Source of the DNA: Thermaceae bacterium
GTDB lineage: Bacteria; Deinococcota; Deinococci; Deinococcales; Marinithermaceae
Reading direction: 5' to 3'
DNA length: 56,377 bases
NCBI GenBank assembly: GCA_027061845.1
Contig: JAMOVS010000037.1
Location: 1 to 56,377, forward strand
Shown here: one piece after another, positions 35,532 through 44,586 of the stretch
Layout: the number at the start of each line of letters is the position of its first letter
Position numbering within the stretch: the first letter of the stretch is position 1
Made by a program: the position numbers and the translations under genes
Notes under the pieces: model-generated
Told to the model about the DNA's origin: nothing
Seen by the model: the letters and a program-made list of their open reading frames with translations, nothing else
Databases searched by the model: none

Positions 35532-35867
35532 ATGTTCGGCGGCAGCCTGACGAACATCCGGCCGGCCGAGTTGCTGATCCTGCTCAAGGATCGCGACGGC
35601 GAGCTGATCCTGGCGGCCAGCGGCGACCCCCCGCTCCAGATCTACCTGGAGGAGGGGAAGGTCGCCTGCGCCCGCCTGGGGACCGACGCCCTAGCCTGGG
35701 ACGAGCTGGTGGCGGCGCTGATGCGGCTTTACGCGGCCGGCGAGATCGCCTTCCTCTACCGGCGGGGGATCCGCCCCAAGGACTGCCCCCTGCGCTTTGG
35801 CGTTCCCGCCGACCGCCTGATCCACGAGACCCTGACCCAGGGCGACGGCGCTAGCCCTGCTTCTTGA
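35532..35867 (+). CDS. DUF4388-like small protein (111 aa)
   Basis: MFGGSLTNIRPAELLILLKDRDGELILAASGDPPLQIYLEEGKVACARLGTDALAWDELVAALM; ATG 8 nt after TAAAAT. Confidence 0.65.
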   Translation: MFGGSLTNIRPAELLILLKDRDGELILAASGDPPLQIYLEEGKVACARLGTDALAWDELVAALMRLYAAGEIAFLYRRGIRPKDCPLRFGVPADRLIHETLTQGDGASPAS

Positions 35868-36282
35868 GCGCGTCGCGGATCTCCCGGAGGAGGACCACCT
35901 CTTCCGGCGGGGGCGGCGGCTCGGAGGGCGCTTCCTCCTCCTTGCGCCGCATGTTGTTCACCGCCTTGACCACCAGGAAGATGGCGAAGGCGATGATGAT
36001 GAAGTTCACCAGCTCGTTGACCCAGGCGCCCCAGGCCAGCACGGTGGCGCCTGCCTCCATGGCCGCCTTCAGGGTGGGGTAGGGGCCGGGGGTGGCGCCT
36101 TCCTTCAGGACGATGAAGAGGTTTTGGAAGTCGGTGCCCCCGAGCAAGAGCCCGATGGGGGGCATGAGGATGTTCTGCACGAACGACTTGACCACCGCCC
36201 CGAAGGCGGCGCCGATCACGATGCCAATGGCCATGTCGAGGACGTTGCCCCGCTGAATGAATTCCTTGAACTCCTTCAACAT
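35851..36282 (-). CDS. mscL: Large-conductance mechanosensitive channel
   Basis: MLKEFKEFIQRGNVLDMAIGIVIGAAFGAVVKSFVQNILMPPIGLLLGG. Confidence 0.98.
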   Translation of the reverse strand: MLKEFKEFIQRGNVLDMAIGIVIGAAFGAVVKSFVQNILMPPIGLLLGGTDFQNLFIVLKEGATPGPYPTLKAAMEAGATVLAWGAWVNELVNFIIIAFAIFLVVKAVNNMRRKEEEAPSEPPPPPEEVVLLREIRDALKKQG

Positions 36283-36302
36283 GCCCCTATATTACCGAAG
36301 CC

Positions 36303-36340
36303 GGAAAAAGGCGGGCGGGCATTTCCGGCCCGCCCGCCTT
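36303..36340 (-). terminator. Intrinsic terminator of icd
   Basis: AAGGCGGGCGGGC (36308-36320) / GCCCGCCCGCCTT (36328-36340), followed on minus by a T-run. Confidence 0.9.
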
Positions 36341-36354
36341 GGGGTGTCCCCGCT

Positions 36355-37629
<1,275 letters not shown>

Positions 37630-37645
37630 GCTCTCTCCTCCGTTT

Positions 37646-38212
37646 TCAAGATACCGAGCCGGGGGGGACGGAGGTCCCCCTCCGGGCCTCGAGGAGGCCC
37701 TCGGCGTTGACCAGGTAGTGGGCCAGGATACCCGGGATCAGGGAGCCGGTGGCCAGGTAGGCGAGGCCGAAGAGGACCCCGGCCAGGCCGACGTAGAGCG
37801 GGTAGGCGTAGGCCCGACGGTCGGGCACCGGGTGGAAGAGGGCGAAGATCAGCGCCGAGAGCAGGAGCGCCGCCGCCTCCGGCAGCCCCCGGGCGAAGAG
37901 GGGGATCAGAAACCCCCGGAAGAAGACCTCCTCGGCCAGCGCGCTTAAAAGCGCGAGGGGCAAAAGGGCGGCCTCCGGCAGCGCCGCCGCCACCCGGCGG
38001 ATCAGCGCCTCGGCGACCCGGTAGGAGTCGGGGAAGAGCCGGGCGAAGAGGGCCTCGCCCGCCTTGAGCGCGAGGTAGAGGAGCAGGAAGGCCAGGGTGT
38101 CGCGGGCGGGGTCGGGCCGGGCGACCAGGGGGACCCGGAGGGCGTGCATTCCGGCGAGACCCAGGACGAGCAGGCCGGCCTCGGCCAGGAACAGAATGCG
38201 CAGGGGGTTCAC
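37646..38212 (-). CDS. CPBP family intramembrane metalloprotease
   Basis: [17 protein letters not shown]...LIFALFHP...[12 protein letters not shown] motifs, multi-TM. Confidence 0.9.
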   Translation of the reverse strand: MNPLRILFLAEAGLLVLGLAGMHALRVPLVARPDPARDTLAFLLLYLALKAGEALFARLFPDSYRVAEALIRRVAAALPEAALLPLALLSALAEEVFFRGFLIPLFARGLPEAAALLLSALIFALFHPVPDRRAYAYPLYVGLAGVLFGLAYLATGSLIPGILAHYLVNAEGLLEARRGTSVPPGSVS

Positions 38213-39561
38213 CGCAGGATCCGGATCTCCAGCCGGTGGCGGCGGGTCTTCCCGGGGGCGATCTCGGTGGCGAAGACCAGCCGGGCCCGGCTGCCCTCGA
38301 CCGCCAGCTGGAAGGGGCGGGGGGCCTCGAAGAGGAGGGCCAGCTGCTCGAGCTCGAGGATCTGCTTGGCCGATTCCTGCCGCAGCGGGCGGGGCTCCTC
38401 CGCCAGTTCCAGGTCAACCGCGAAGAAGCCCTGATAGCCCCCGTCGTCCTGGCGGCCGATCCGCCACTCGAGCTCCAGCGCCTGCTCCTTGGGGCGGGGG
38501 CGGTAGGTGGCCTTGAGGGTGAAGCCCCGGTGGCGGCCGGCCAGGTGCACCCGGTCGCGGTACTTGGTGGCCTCGAAGGGCACCCGGTGCCAGCCCCCCC
38601 GGTCGAGCGCGTCCAGCCGCTCGGCCAGGTGGGGCACCAGGCTGCGGCCGGCCAGCAGCGGCAACTCGACCTCGCGCACGTCGAAGGCGAAGAGCGCGCC
38701 GCCCAGGGCGGGGCGGAGGTAGAGGGTGAGGGTGTGGCTTTCCAGGATCGCCTCGGGGAAGCCGTCGGCGTCCATGTCCTCGAGGTAGAGCTCGAGCCAG
38801 GCGTACTTGCGGGGATCGCAGTGGTTCTCGGCGGCGAGCAGCTCGCGCCAGGCGAAGCGGTAGGCCTTTGGGTCCTGGCCCCGGTAGGCCCGTCCCCACT
38901 GCCCCCGGTAGAGCCGCTGGTAGGCTTCCTCGGGCGGCCGCTTGGCCTCTTCCAGCTTGTCCGAGACCCAGCGCATCTTGGCGAAGAGGTCGGCGGCCCG
39001 GGGGTTTTGACGGGGGAGGACCCGGGGGTGGTCCGCCCCCCGCACCCAGCCGGCGGGAAAGGGGGCACCGGGGTTCCGGGGGGCAAAGTAGGCGGTCTCG
39101 CCCCGGTAGGGAATCAGCCAGACCCCGGCCTCCTCGACCCCGGCGTAGGCGGGCTCGGCAAGCGCCTCCTGGGGCAAAAGGGCGTAGGTGTAGCCCTCCT
39201 CGGCCAGGCTCTCGACGCGGGTGAGGTCGAAGGCGCCGTCGGCCAGGAACGCCCCCTGCACCTCGACGCCGAAGAGCTCCTCCAGCCGGTCGGCCATGTC
39301 GGCGAGCTGCCAGGAGGCGTCGCGCTCGGGGAGGAGCGGCAGGTAGGGGGAGTAAAGCCCCCCGCCCAGGAGCTCGAGCTCCCCGCTGGCGGCCCGCTCG
39401 GCGATCGCCTCGGTGAGCTCCTCGGGGAGCCGGTCGAGGAGGAACCCCGAGAGGAAGAGGAGGCTCCCCTTCGGCATCTCGGGGAGCCGCTCGGCCAGGC
39501 GGCGGAGGGCCCCGTCCTCCTCCCCGGGCCCGGCGTCGTAGACGAAGAGCGGCCGTTCCAC
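38209..39561 (-). CDS. Degenerate GH57-like protein (alpha-amylase/4-alpha-glucanotransferase family)
   Basis: ELELLGGGLYSPYLPLLPERDASWQLADMADRLEELFGV (GH57 region 2-like), DMDADGFPEAILES and C-terminal beta-sandwich-like region; canonical catalytic motifs altered. Confidence 0.65.
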   Translation of the reverse strand: MERPLFVYDAGPGEEDGALRRLAERLPEMPKGSLLFLSGFLLDRLPEELTEAIAERAASGELELLGGGLYSPYLPLLPERDASWQLADMADRLEELFGVEVQGAFLADGAFDLTRVESLAEEGYTYALLPQEALAEPAYAGVEEAGVWLIPYRGETAYFAPRNPGAPFPAGWVRGADHPRVLPRQNPRAADLFAKMRWVSDKLEEAKRPPEEAYQRLYRGQWGRAYRGQDPKAYRFAWRELLAAENHCDPRKYAWLELYLEDMDADGFPEAILESHTLTLYLRPALGGALFAFDVREVELPLLAGRSLVPHLAERLDALDRGGWHRVPFEATKYRDRVHLAGRHRGFTLKATYRPRPKEQALELEWRIGRQDDGGYQGFFAVDLELAEEPRPLRQESAKQILELEQLALLFEAPRPFQLAVEGSRARLVFATEIAPGKTRRHRLEIRILR

Positions 39562-39587
39562 CGCTTTGAAGCTACCACGAGCCGGCG

Positions 39588-40268
39588 CTAGCGGCGCTCC
39601 TCGCCCACCACCCGGCCGTCCTCCAGCCAGACCACGCGGCGGGCATGTTCTAGCAGGCGGGGGTCGTGGGTGGCGAAGACGAAGGTCATCCCCGCCTCCC
39701 GGTTGAGCCGCCGCATGGTCTCGATCAGCCGCAGCCCGGTCTTTTTGTCCAGGTTGGCGGTGGGCTCGTCGGCCAGCACCAAACGCGGCCGGGCGGCCAG
39801 CGCCCGGGCTACCGCCACCCGCTGCTGCTGGCCGCCGGATAGCTCGCTGGGCCGCCGGTTCGCGAGCTCGGCCATGCCCAGGGCTTGGAGCGCTTCGTGG
39901 GCCCGGCGGTTCCGCTCCCTTGGGGGCATCCCCCGGAGCTCGAGCACGAAGGCGGCGTTTTCCAGCGCGGTGAGGACCGGGATCAGGTTGTAGGCCTGGA
40001 AGACGAAGCCGATCTTGTAAAGCCGGAGCCTCGCCCGCTCGGCCCGGCTCAGGCGGTCGACGCGGGTGGCCTCGAGCCAGACCTCGCCCTCGCTCGGCAG
40101 GTCGAGCCCGCCGATCAGGTGGAGCAGGGTGCTCTTCCCCGAGCCCGAGGGCCCGGCGACGGCGGTGAACTCGCCGGCCTCGACGGCGAGGTCGACCCCC
40201 CGGAGCGCCGGGGTCTCGACCTTGCCCTGGCGGTAGATCTTGGCCAGGTTTTGGGTTCGTACCAGCAT
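39588..40268 (-). CDS. ABC transporter ATP-binding protein (LolD/MacB-type)
   Basis: GPSGSGKSTLLHLIGGLDLPSEGEV, LSGGQQQRVAVARAL, LADEPTANLD. Confidence 0.96.
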   Translation of the reverse strand: MLVRTQNLAKIYRQGKVETPALRGVDLAVEAGEFTAVAGPSGSGKSTLLHLIGGLDLPSEGEVWLEATRVDRLSRAERARLRLYKIGFVFQAYNLIPVLTALENAAFVLELRGMPPRERNRRAHEALQALGMAELANRRPSELSGGQQQRVAVARALAARPRLVLADEPTANLDKKTGLRLIETMRRLNREAGMTFVFATHDPRLLEHARRVVWLEDGRVVGEERR

Positions 40269-40278
40269 CGTTCCCCCT

Positions 40279-41475
40279 TCAGGCGGCGACGTAACGCAGG
40301 GCCCGGGCCGGCTCCAGCCGGGCCGCCAGGAAGGCCGGCCAGAAGGCGGCGAGGAGGGCGGCGGCCAGGGCAAAGAGCAGCACCAGCAGTACGTCCTGGC
40401 GGTGAAGCTCGCCGTAGAGCACCGGCGGCAGCCCGAACTCGGCGTAGCTCTCGGCGACCTCCGGGGGCAGGGCGAAGCCCCGGGCCAGGCGCAGGTGGAT
40501 CGCGCCCCCGAGCAAAAGCCCGAGGAGGGCGCCGACCAGGGTCAGCATCAGGGTCTCCAGGTAGACGAGCAGGAAGACCCGGCCCGGGGTCATCCCCAGG
40601 GCGGAGAGCAGGCCGAACTCGCGGACCCGCTCGCTCAGGGAGAGGTAGACGGTGTTCAAGAGGATCAGCGCCGCCAGCAGGAAGAAGATGCCCACGAAGA
40701 GCAGCATCATCCGGTGGAAGACCCGCACCATCCCGGAAAGGCCGGGCACGGTCTGGTCCCAGCGGAGGACCTCGAGGCCCCCCGGGAGGGCGGCGGAAAG
40801 CCTCCGCTGGGCCAGCTCCAGCCGCGCTTGCTGGGAAAAGCGCACCACCCCGGGCAGGAAGATCACCAGCTCGCTCACCATCCCGGGGGCGGCGAGCCGG
40901 GAGGCGGTCGCGAGCGGCAGCGCCAGGAACGCCCGCTCCTCGTTTTTCTCCAGGAGTTCGACCGTGGCCGCGACCGGCAGCAGGCCGCTGCCCTCGCCCA
41001 GGGCCTCGGGCAGGTAGAGGTAGACCAGGTCTCCGGGCCGCTTCTGGAGCCTGACCGCAAGCGCCCGCCCCAGCACCGCGCCCCCTTCCAGCGGCGCCCC
41101 CTTGAGCAGGCTTCTCGCCAGCCGGCCGCCGGGCTCGAGGCCGGTGAGCAGCGCCGGCTCCGAGCGCCGCTCGCCGGCGACCAGGGCCGGCCAGAGGAGC
41201 CTTCCCTCGACCCCGGCCCCGGGCAGCACCCGGAGGACCTCGGCCCGGGTCCCGGCGGGGAAGACCCGTTCGACGAGGGGGCGTTTCTCGTAGTTTTCCA
41301 CCCGCACCACCAGGTGCCCGATGCGGGCGGTGAAGGTGGCGAAGTAGCCGTTGACGGCGGCCCAGGTGAAGGAAAGGAGGGCGAGCCCCAGGGCCACCAC
41401 CAGCGCCACCACCCCGGCGGTGAGCAGGCTCCGCGCCCGGGCCCGCCAGAGGTTGCGCCAGGCGAGGGCGATCAC
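40279..41475 (-). CDS. FtsX-like ABC transporter permease
   Basis: MIALAWRNLWRARARSLLTAGVVALVVALGLALLSF...; C-terminal TM triplet of FtsX/MacB family. Confidence 0.92.
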   Translation of the reverse strand: MIALAWRNLWRARARSLLTAGVVALVVALGLALLSFTWAAVNGYFATFTARIGHLVVRVENYEKRPLVERVFPAGTRAEVLRVLPGAGVEGRLLWPALVAGERRSEPALLTGLEPGGRLARSLLKGAPLEGGAVLGRALAVRLQKRPGDLVYLYLPEALGEGSGLLPVAATVELLEKNEERAFLALPLATASRLAAPGMVSELVIFLPGVVRFSQQARLELAQRRLSAALPGGLEVLRWDQTVPGLSGMVRVFHRMMLLFVGIFFLLAALILLNTVYLSLSERVREFGLLSALGMTPGRVFLLVYLETLMLTLVGALLGLLLGGAIHLRLARGFALPPEVAESYAEFGLPPVLYGELHRQDVLLVLLFALAAALLAAFWPAFLAARLEPARALRYVAA

Positions 41476-42200
41476 GGGCAGTCCTCCGGCAGCGCCTCGG
41501 GGGTGAAGCAGCCGGGGTCGATGGTCTGGAGCACCCGGAAGCGCTCGATGCGGAAACGGGTCCGCCAGCCTTCGTGGACGAGGTCCTCGGCCACCCCGGC
41601 GGTGACCAGGTAGCCCGTGTCCAGCCGGGCGAAATCGCTGAAGCGGACCCGTTTCACCTCGATCCCGCGCTGGTCGTAGTAGGAGATCGAGAGCGGCACC
41701 TTCCGGGCCTTTTCGATGACCAGTTCCAGCTTGCCGTAGGGGGTGGGGGCCTGGGGGCGGGGGGTGAGCAGGACGACGTAGCGGCGTTCGTCCTCGAAGG
41801 CGAGCTGGCTCTCGTAGTCCTCCAAAAGCCCCTGCCCGCTGAGCTCGAGGGCGGAGAGGTCCGAGCCCAGAAACCGCTGGTGGCCGCTGCTGGGCGGCAG
41901 CTCGACCACCCGGTCGAAGCGGGGGTCGTAGAGCCAGATGCCGTTTTCCAGAAAGAGGTAGGCCTCGCCCCGGCGGGCGGGGGGCTCGAGCACCCGTACC
42001 CGGCTTCTCCCCTCGCCGTCGGTGTAAAAGCGGAGGCGAAACCGCCTCGGGGAGCCGGGGCGTTCGATCTCGACGACCAGCTCCCCGGTCATCGGCGGAC
42101 CGGAGAGGGCCTTGAGCGCCGCTTTCACCAGGGCCTCGGTCGGGGGCGCGGCCCGGGCCGGGGCCAGGAGGAGGAGGGCGATCAAAAGGGCTTTCTTCAT
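41472..42200 (-). CDS. Outer-membrane lipoprotein-sorting protein (LolA-like)
   Basis: Signal peptide MKKALLIALLLLAPARA; GIWLYDPRFDRVVELPPSSGHQRFLGSDLSALEL...YLVTAGVAEDLVHEGWRTRFRIERFRV. Confidence 0.85.
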   Translation of the reverse strand: MKKALLIALLLLAPARAAPPTEALVKAALKALSGPPMTGELVVEIERPGSPRRFRLRFYTDGEGRSRVRVLEPPARRGEAYLFLENGIWLYDPRFDRVVELPPSSGHQRFLGSDLSALELSGQGLLEDYESQLAFEDERRYVVLLTPRPQAPTPYGKLELVIEKARKVPLSISYYDQRGIEVKRVRFSDFARLDTGYLVTAGVAEDLVHEGWRTRFRIERFRVLQTIDPGCFTPEALPEDCP

Positions 42201-42202
42201 GC

Positions 42203-43402
42203 TCACACCTCGAAGCGGAGCGCCCGCGGCAGGTCGAGGGCGTAGACGTAGCGGGCAGGGAAGAGGAGGGCCAGGAGGGCGGCCGCCGCCACCACCGAGG
42301 CGGTGGGGCCGAGGTAGCCCGCCCGTACCACCAGGTAGACCTCCTCGAAGAGCCCGGCTTCGGGCCAGATCTGGTTGCTGAGGGCGAAGATCGGGCCCAG
42401 CAGGTTGTGCTGGCTGCCGTAGTAGAGCAGGCCGTAGCCGAAGAGGAGTCCGGCGGTCCAGCCGATCAGACTGGCGAAGACGCCCTCGAGCACCACCATC
42501 CCCGCGAGCCGGGCGGGGTCGAGGCCGAGGGCGGCGATCACCCCGAGCTCCCGGGTGCGCTCGCGGACGCTGACGTAGAGGGTGCTGGTCACCGCCAGGG
42601 CCGAGAGCAGGGCCAGGAAGAGGTTGTAAAAGCGGGCCAGCGCCCGTCCCAGCTCGATGTCGGTCTTGACCGGGCCGACCAGCGCCCAGGCGTCCCTGGC
42701 GGCGTAGCCCGGGGGAAGCCGGGCGGCGATCTCCCCGGCCACGCGCGCCTCCCGGCCCCGGGGCGCGTCCACCGCCAGGTGGGTGGCGGTGGCCAGGCCG
42801 GTGAGCCGGCGGGCGTCCTCGAGGTGGAGGTAAAGGCGGTAGCGGTCCACCGCCCCCACCCGGGCCCGGAGGAGGCCGACCACCCGGAGTCCGGCGGAGC
42901 GCGGGCCGGCCAGGTGGGCGGCGGAGAGGACCAGGCGTTCCCCCACCCGGACGTCGAGCCTCTTCGCGAGCTCATGCCCTAAGACGACCTCCCCCGGGCC
43001 CTCCAGCCAGCGCCCCTTTTCCACCCGGCCGGGCACCCGGGAAAGCCGCCGCTCGGCCTCGGGCTCCACCCCGGTGGCCTCGACCCCCTCGCTCTGGTAA
43101 GGACTTTCGGCAAGGGCAGAAAAGCCGAGCCTTAGCGTATGAAGGCGGTCCCCGACCGCGGCCCGCACCGCCTCCAGGTCCTCGATCCCGTGCTCCGGGG
43201 CGGGGTCCTCGAACCACTCGGTCCTGGCCACCACCACCGGGGCGGCGATGAAGCGGGCGTAGGCATAGCGGACGCTTTCCTCGTAAGCGTCCATGACGCT
43301 CAGGTAGAAGAGGTTCGCCACCACCACGTAGGCCACCACCAGGGCCACCAGCAGGGTGCGGGTGGGGTGGCGGAGGAGGTTCTTCAGGGCGAGGCGGGCC
43401 AT
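42203..43402 (-). CDS. FtsX-like ABC transporter permease (second)
   Basis: MARLALKNLLRHPTRTLLVALVVAYVVVANLFYLS...YVSVRERTRELGVIAALGLDPARLAGMVVLEG. Confidence 0.92.
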   Translation of the reverse strand: MARLALKNLLRHPTRTLLVALVVAYVVVANLFYLSVMDAYEESVRYAYARFIAAPVVVARTEWFEDPAPEHGIEDLEAVRAAVGDRLHTLRLGFSALAESPYQSEGVEATGVEPEAERRLSRVPGRVEKGRWLEGPGEVVLGHELAKRLDVRVGERLVLSAAHLAGPRSAGLRVVGLLRARVGAVDRYRLYLHLEDARRLTGLATATHLAVDAPRGREARVAGEIAARLPPGYAARDAWALVGPVKTDIELGRALARFYNLFLALLSALAVTSTLYVSVRERTRELGVIAALGLDPARLAGMVVLEGVFASLIGWTAGLLFGYGLLYYGSQHNLLGPIFALSNQIWPEAGLFEEVYLVVRAGYLGPTASVVAAAALLALLFPARYVYALDLPRALRFEV

Positions 43403-43830
43403 TCTTCCTCCAGGAGCTCCTTGAGCTTTTCGCCGTAGCGGCGGTAGACCCGGGCGAGCTCCGCGAGCCGGCCCCGGGCGCCCGGACCCGAGGGAGCCGC
43501 GGCCGCCTGCTCGGCGATGCCGGCGAGCTCCCGGACGAAGGCCAGGTCCTGTTCGATTACCCGCCGCCAGGCGTCCTCGGCCAGCCGGTAGTAGGCCCGG
43601 CGGTCGCCGGGCCGGTGCACCCGCTCGATCGCCCGGTAGCGCTCCAGCAGCCGGGTGGCCAGGCTGGCGCTGGCCTTGGAGAGGCCCAGCTCCCGGGCCA
43701 GGTCGGAAAGCGCCACCGGTTCCTCGTCGGCCACCACCAGGTAGCCGAGCACCAGGCCGGCGGTCCGGGGCAGCCCCAGGTCGGAGAAGAGCCGGCCCAG
43801 ACGCTCGGCGAAGGCCCGCTTCGCGTCCAC
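43384..43830 (-). CDS. GbsR/MarR family transcriptional regulator
   Basis: RTAGLVLGYLVVADEEPVALSDLARELGLSKASASLATRLLERYRAIERVHRPGDRRAYYRL winged-helix. Confidence 0.9.
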   Translation of the reverse strand: MDAKRAFAERLGRLFSDLGLPRTAGLVLGYLVVADEEPVALSDLARELGLSKASASLATRLLERYRAIERVHRPGDRRAYYRLAEDAWRRVIEQDLAFVRELAGIAEQAAAAPSGPGARGRLAELARVYRRYGEKLKELLEEEWPASP

Positions 43831-43836
43831 GGGTTT

Positions 43837-43867
43837 AGTTTAGCAAAACGTAAACGTTCAAAACGTT
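43837..43867 (-). promoter_or_regulatory. AT-rich operator/promoter of GbsR operon (AACGTT repeats, -10 TAAACT)
   Basis: + strand CAAAACGT at 43844-43851 and 43859-43866 (15-bp period), AACGT-AA-ACGTT inverted repeat 43847-43858; TAAACT on minus 43842-43837. Confidence 0.65.
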
Positions 43868-43872
43868 AAAAA

Positions 43873-44535
43873 CTACCCCGGCGCCGGCGGCACCGGCCGG
43901 GCCCAGAGGATGTAGGAGAGGTGGTTCAAGTAGGCGAGGGCGGGCTCCGGGAGCGGCCGGTCGATCTCGATCGCCATCATCGCCTCGCCCCCCTTCTTGG
44001 TGCGGCTCGAGGTCAGGTGGGCGATGTTGACCTCGTCGTCGGCGAGCACCCGGGCTACCCGGGCGATCACCCCGGGGGTGTCGACGTGCTTGACGAGAAG
44101 CGCCGGGGCCTCGCCGGTGAGGTGGATCTCGAAGTCGTCGAGCCGCCAGAGCTTGACCAGCCCGCCGCCCAGCGAGGAGCCGTAGACGACGACCCGCTCC
44201 CGCGGGTTTTCCAGGGTGATGCGGACGCTGTTGGGGTGGACGTCGCCGAGCTCGACGGTCTTGAAGGCGTAGTCCAGGCCCGCCTCCTGGGCCAGCTTCT
44301 CTGCCTCCTTGATCCGGGGGTCGTCCGGCGCCAGGCCCAGGACGCCGGCGAGCAGCGCCTTCTTGGTGCCGTGCCCCTCGCCGGTCTCGGCGAAGGAGCC
44401 GTGGAGGCCGAACTCCACCCGCTCGAGCTCGCCGGGGAGGAGCTTGCGCGCCAGCCAGGCGATCTTGGCGGCGCCGGCGGTATGGCTGGAGGAGGGGCCG
44501 ATCATGACCGGCCCGATCATATTAAAGAGGCCCAT
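43873..44535 (-). CDS. sdaAB: L-serine ammonia-lyase beta subunit
   Basis: MIGPVMIGPSSSHTAGAAKIAWLARKLLPGE...GHGTKKALLAGVLG, ACT-like C-terminus; start at ATG 44535 (listed ORF over-extended). Confidence 0.95.
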   Translation of the reverse strand: MGLFNMIGPVMIGPSSSHTAGAAKIAWLARKLLPGELERVEFGLHGSFAETGEGHGTKKALLAGVLGLAPDDPRIKEAEKLAQEAGLDYAFKTVELGDVHPNSVRITLENPRERVVVYGSSLGGGLVKLWRLDDFEIHLTGEAPALLVKHVDTPGVIARVARVLADDEVNIAHLTSSRTKKGGEAMMAIEIDRPLPEPALAYLNHLSYILWARPVPPAPG

Positions 44536-44586
44536 ACTCCGAGCATAGCGCTGGCGGCGGGGGGAGAAAGCGGTAAGAATGAGCTC

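Noticed and set aside
43921-44586. 5' extension of the 44587 membrane-protein ORF
   Set aside because: Antisense to sdaAB; ATG 44587 begins a clear signal peptide
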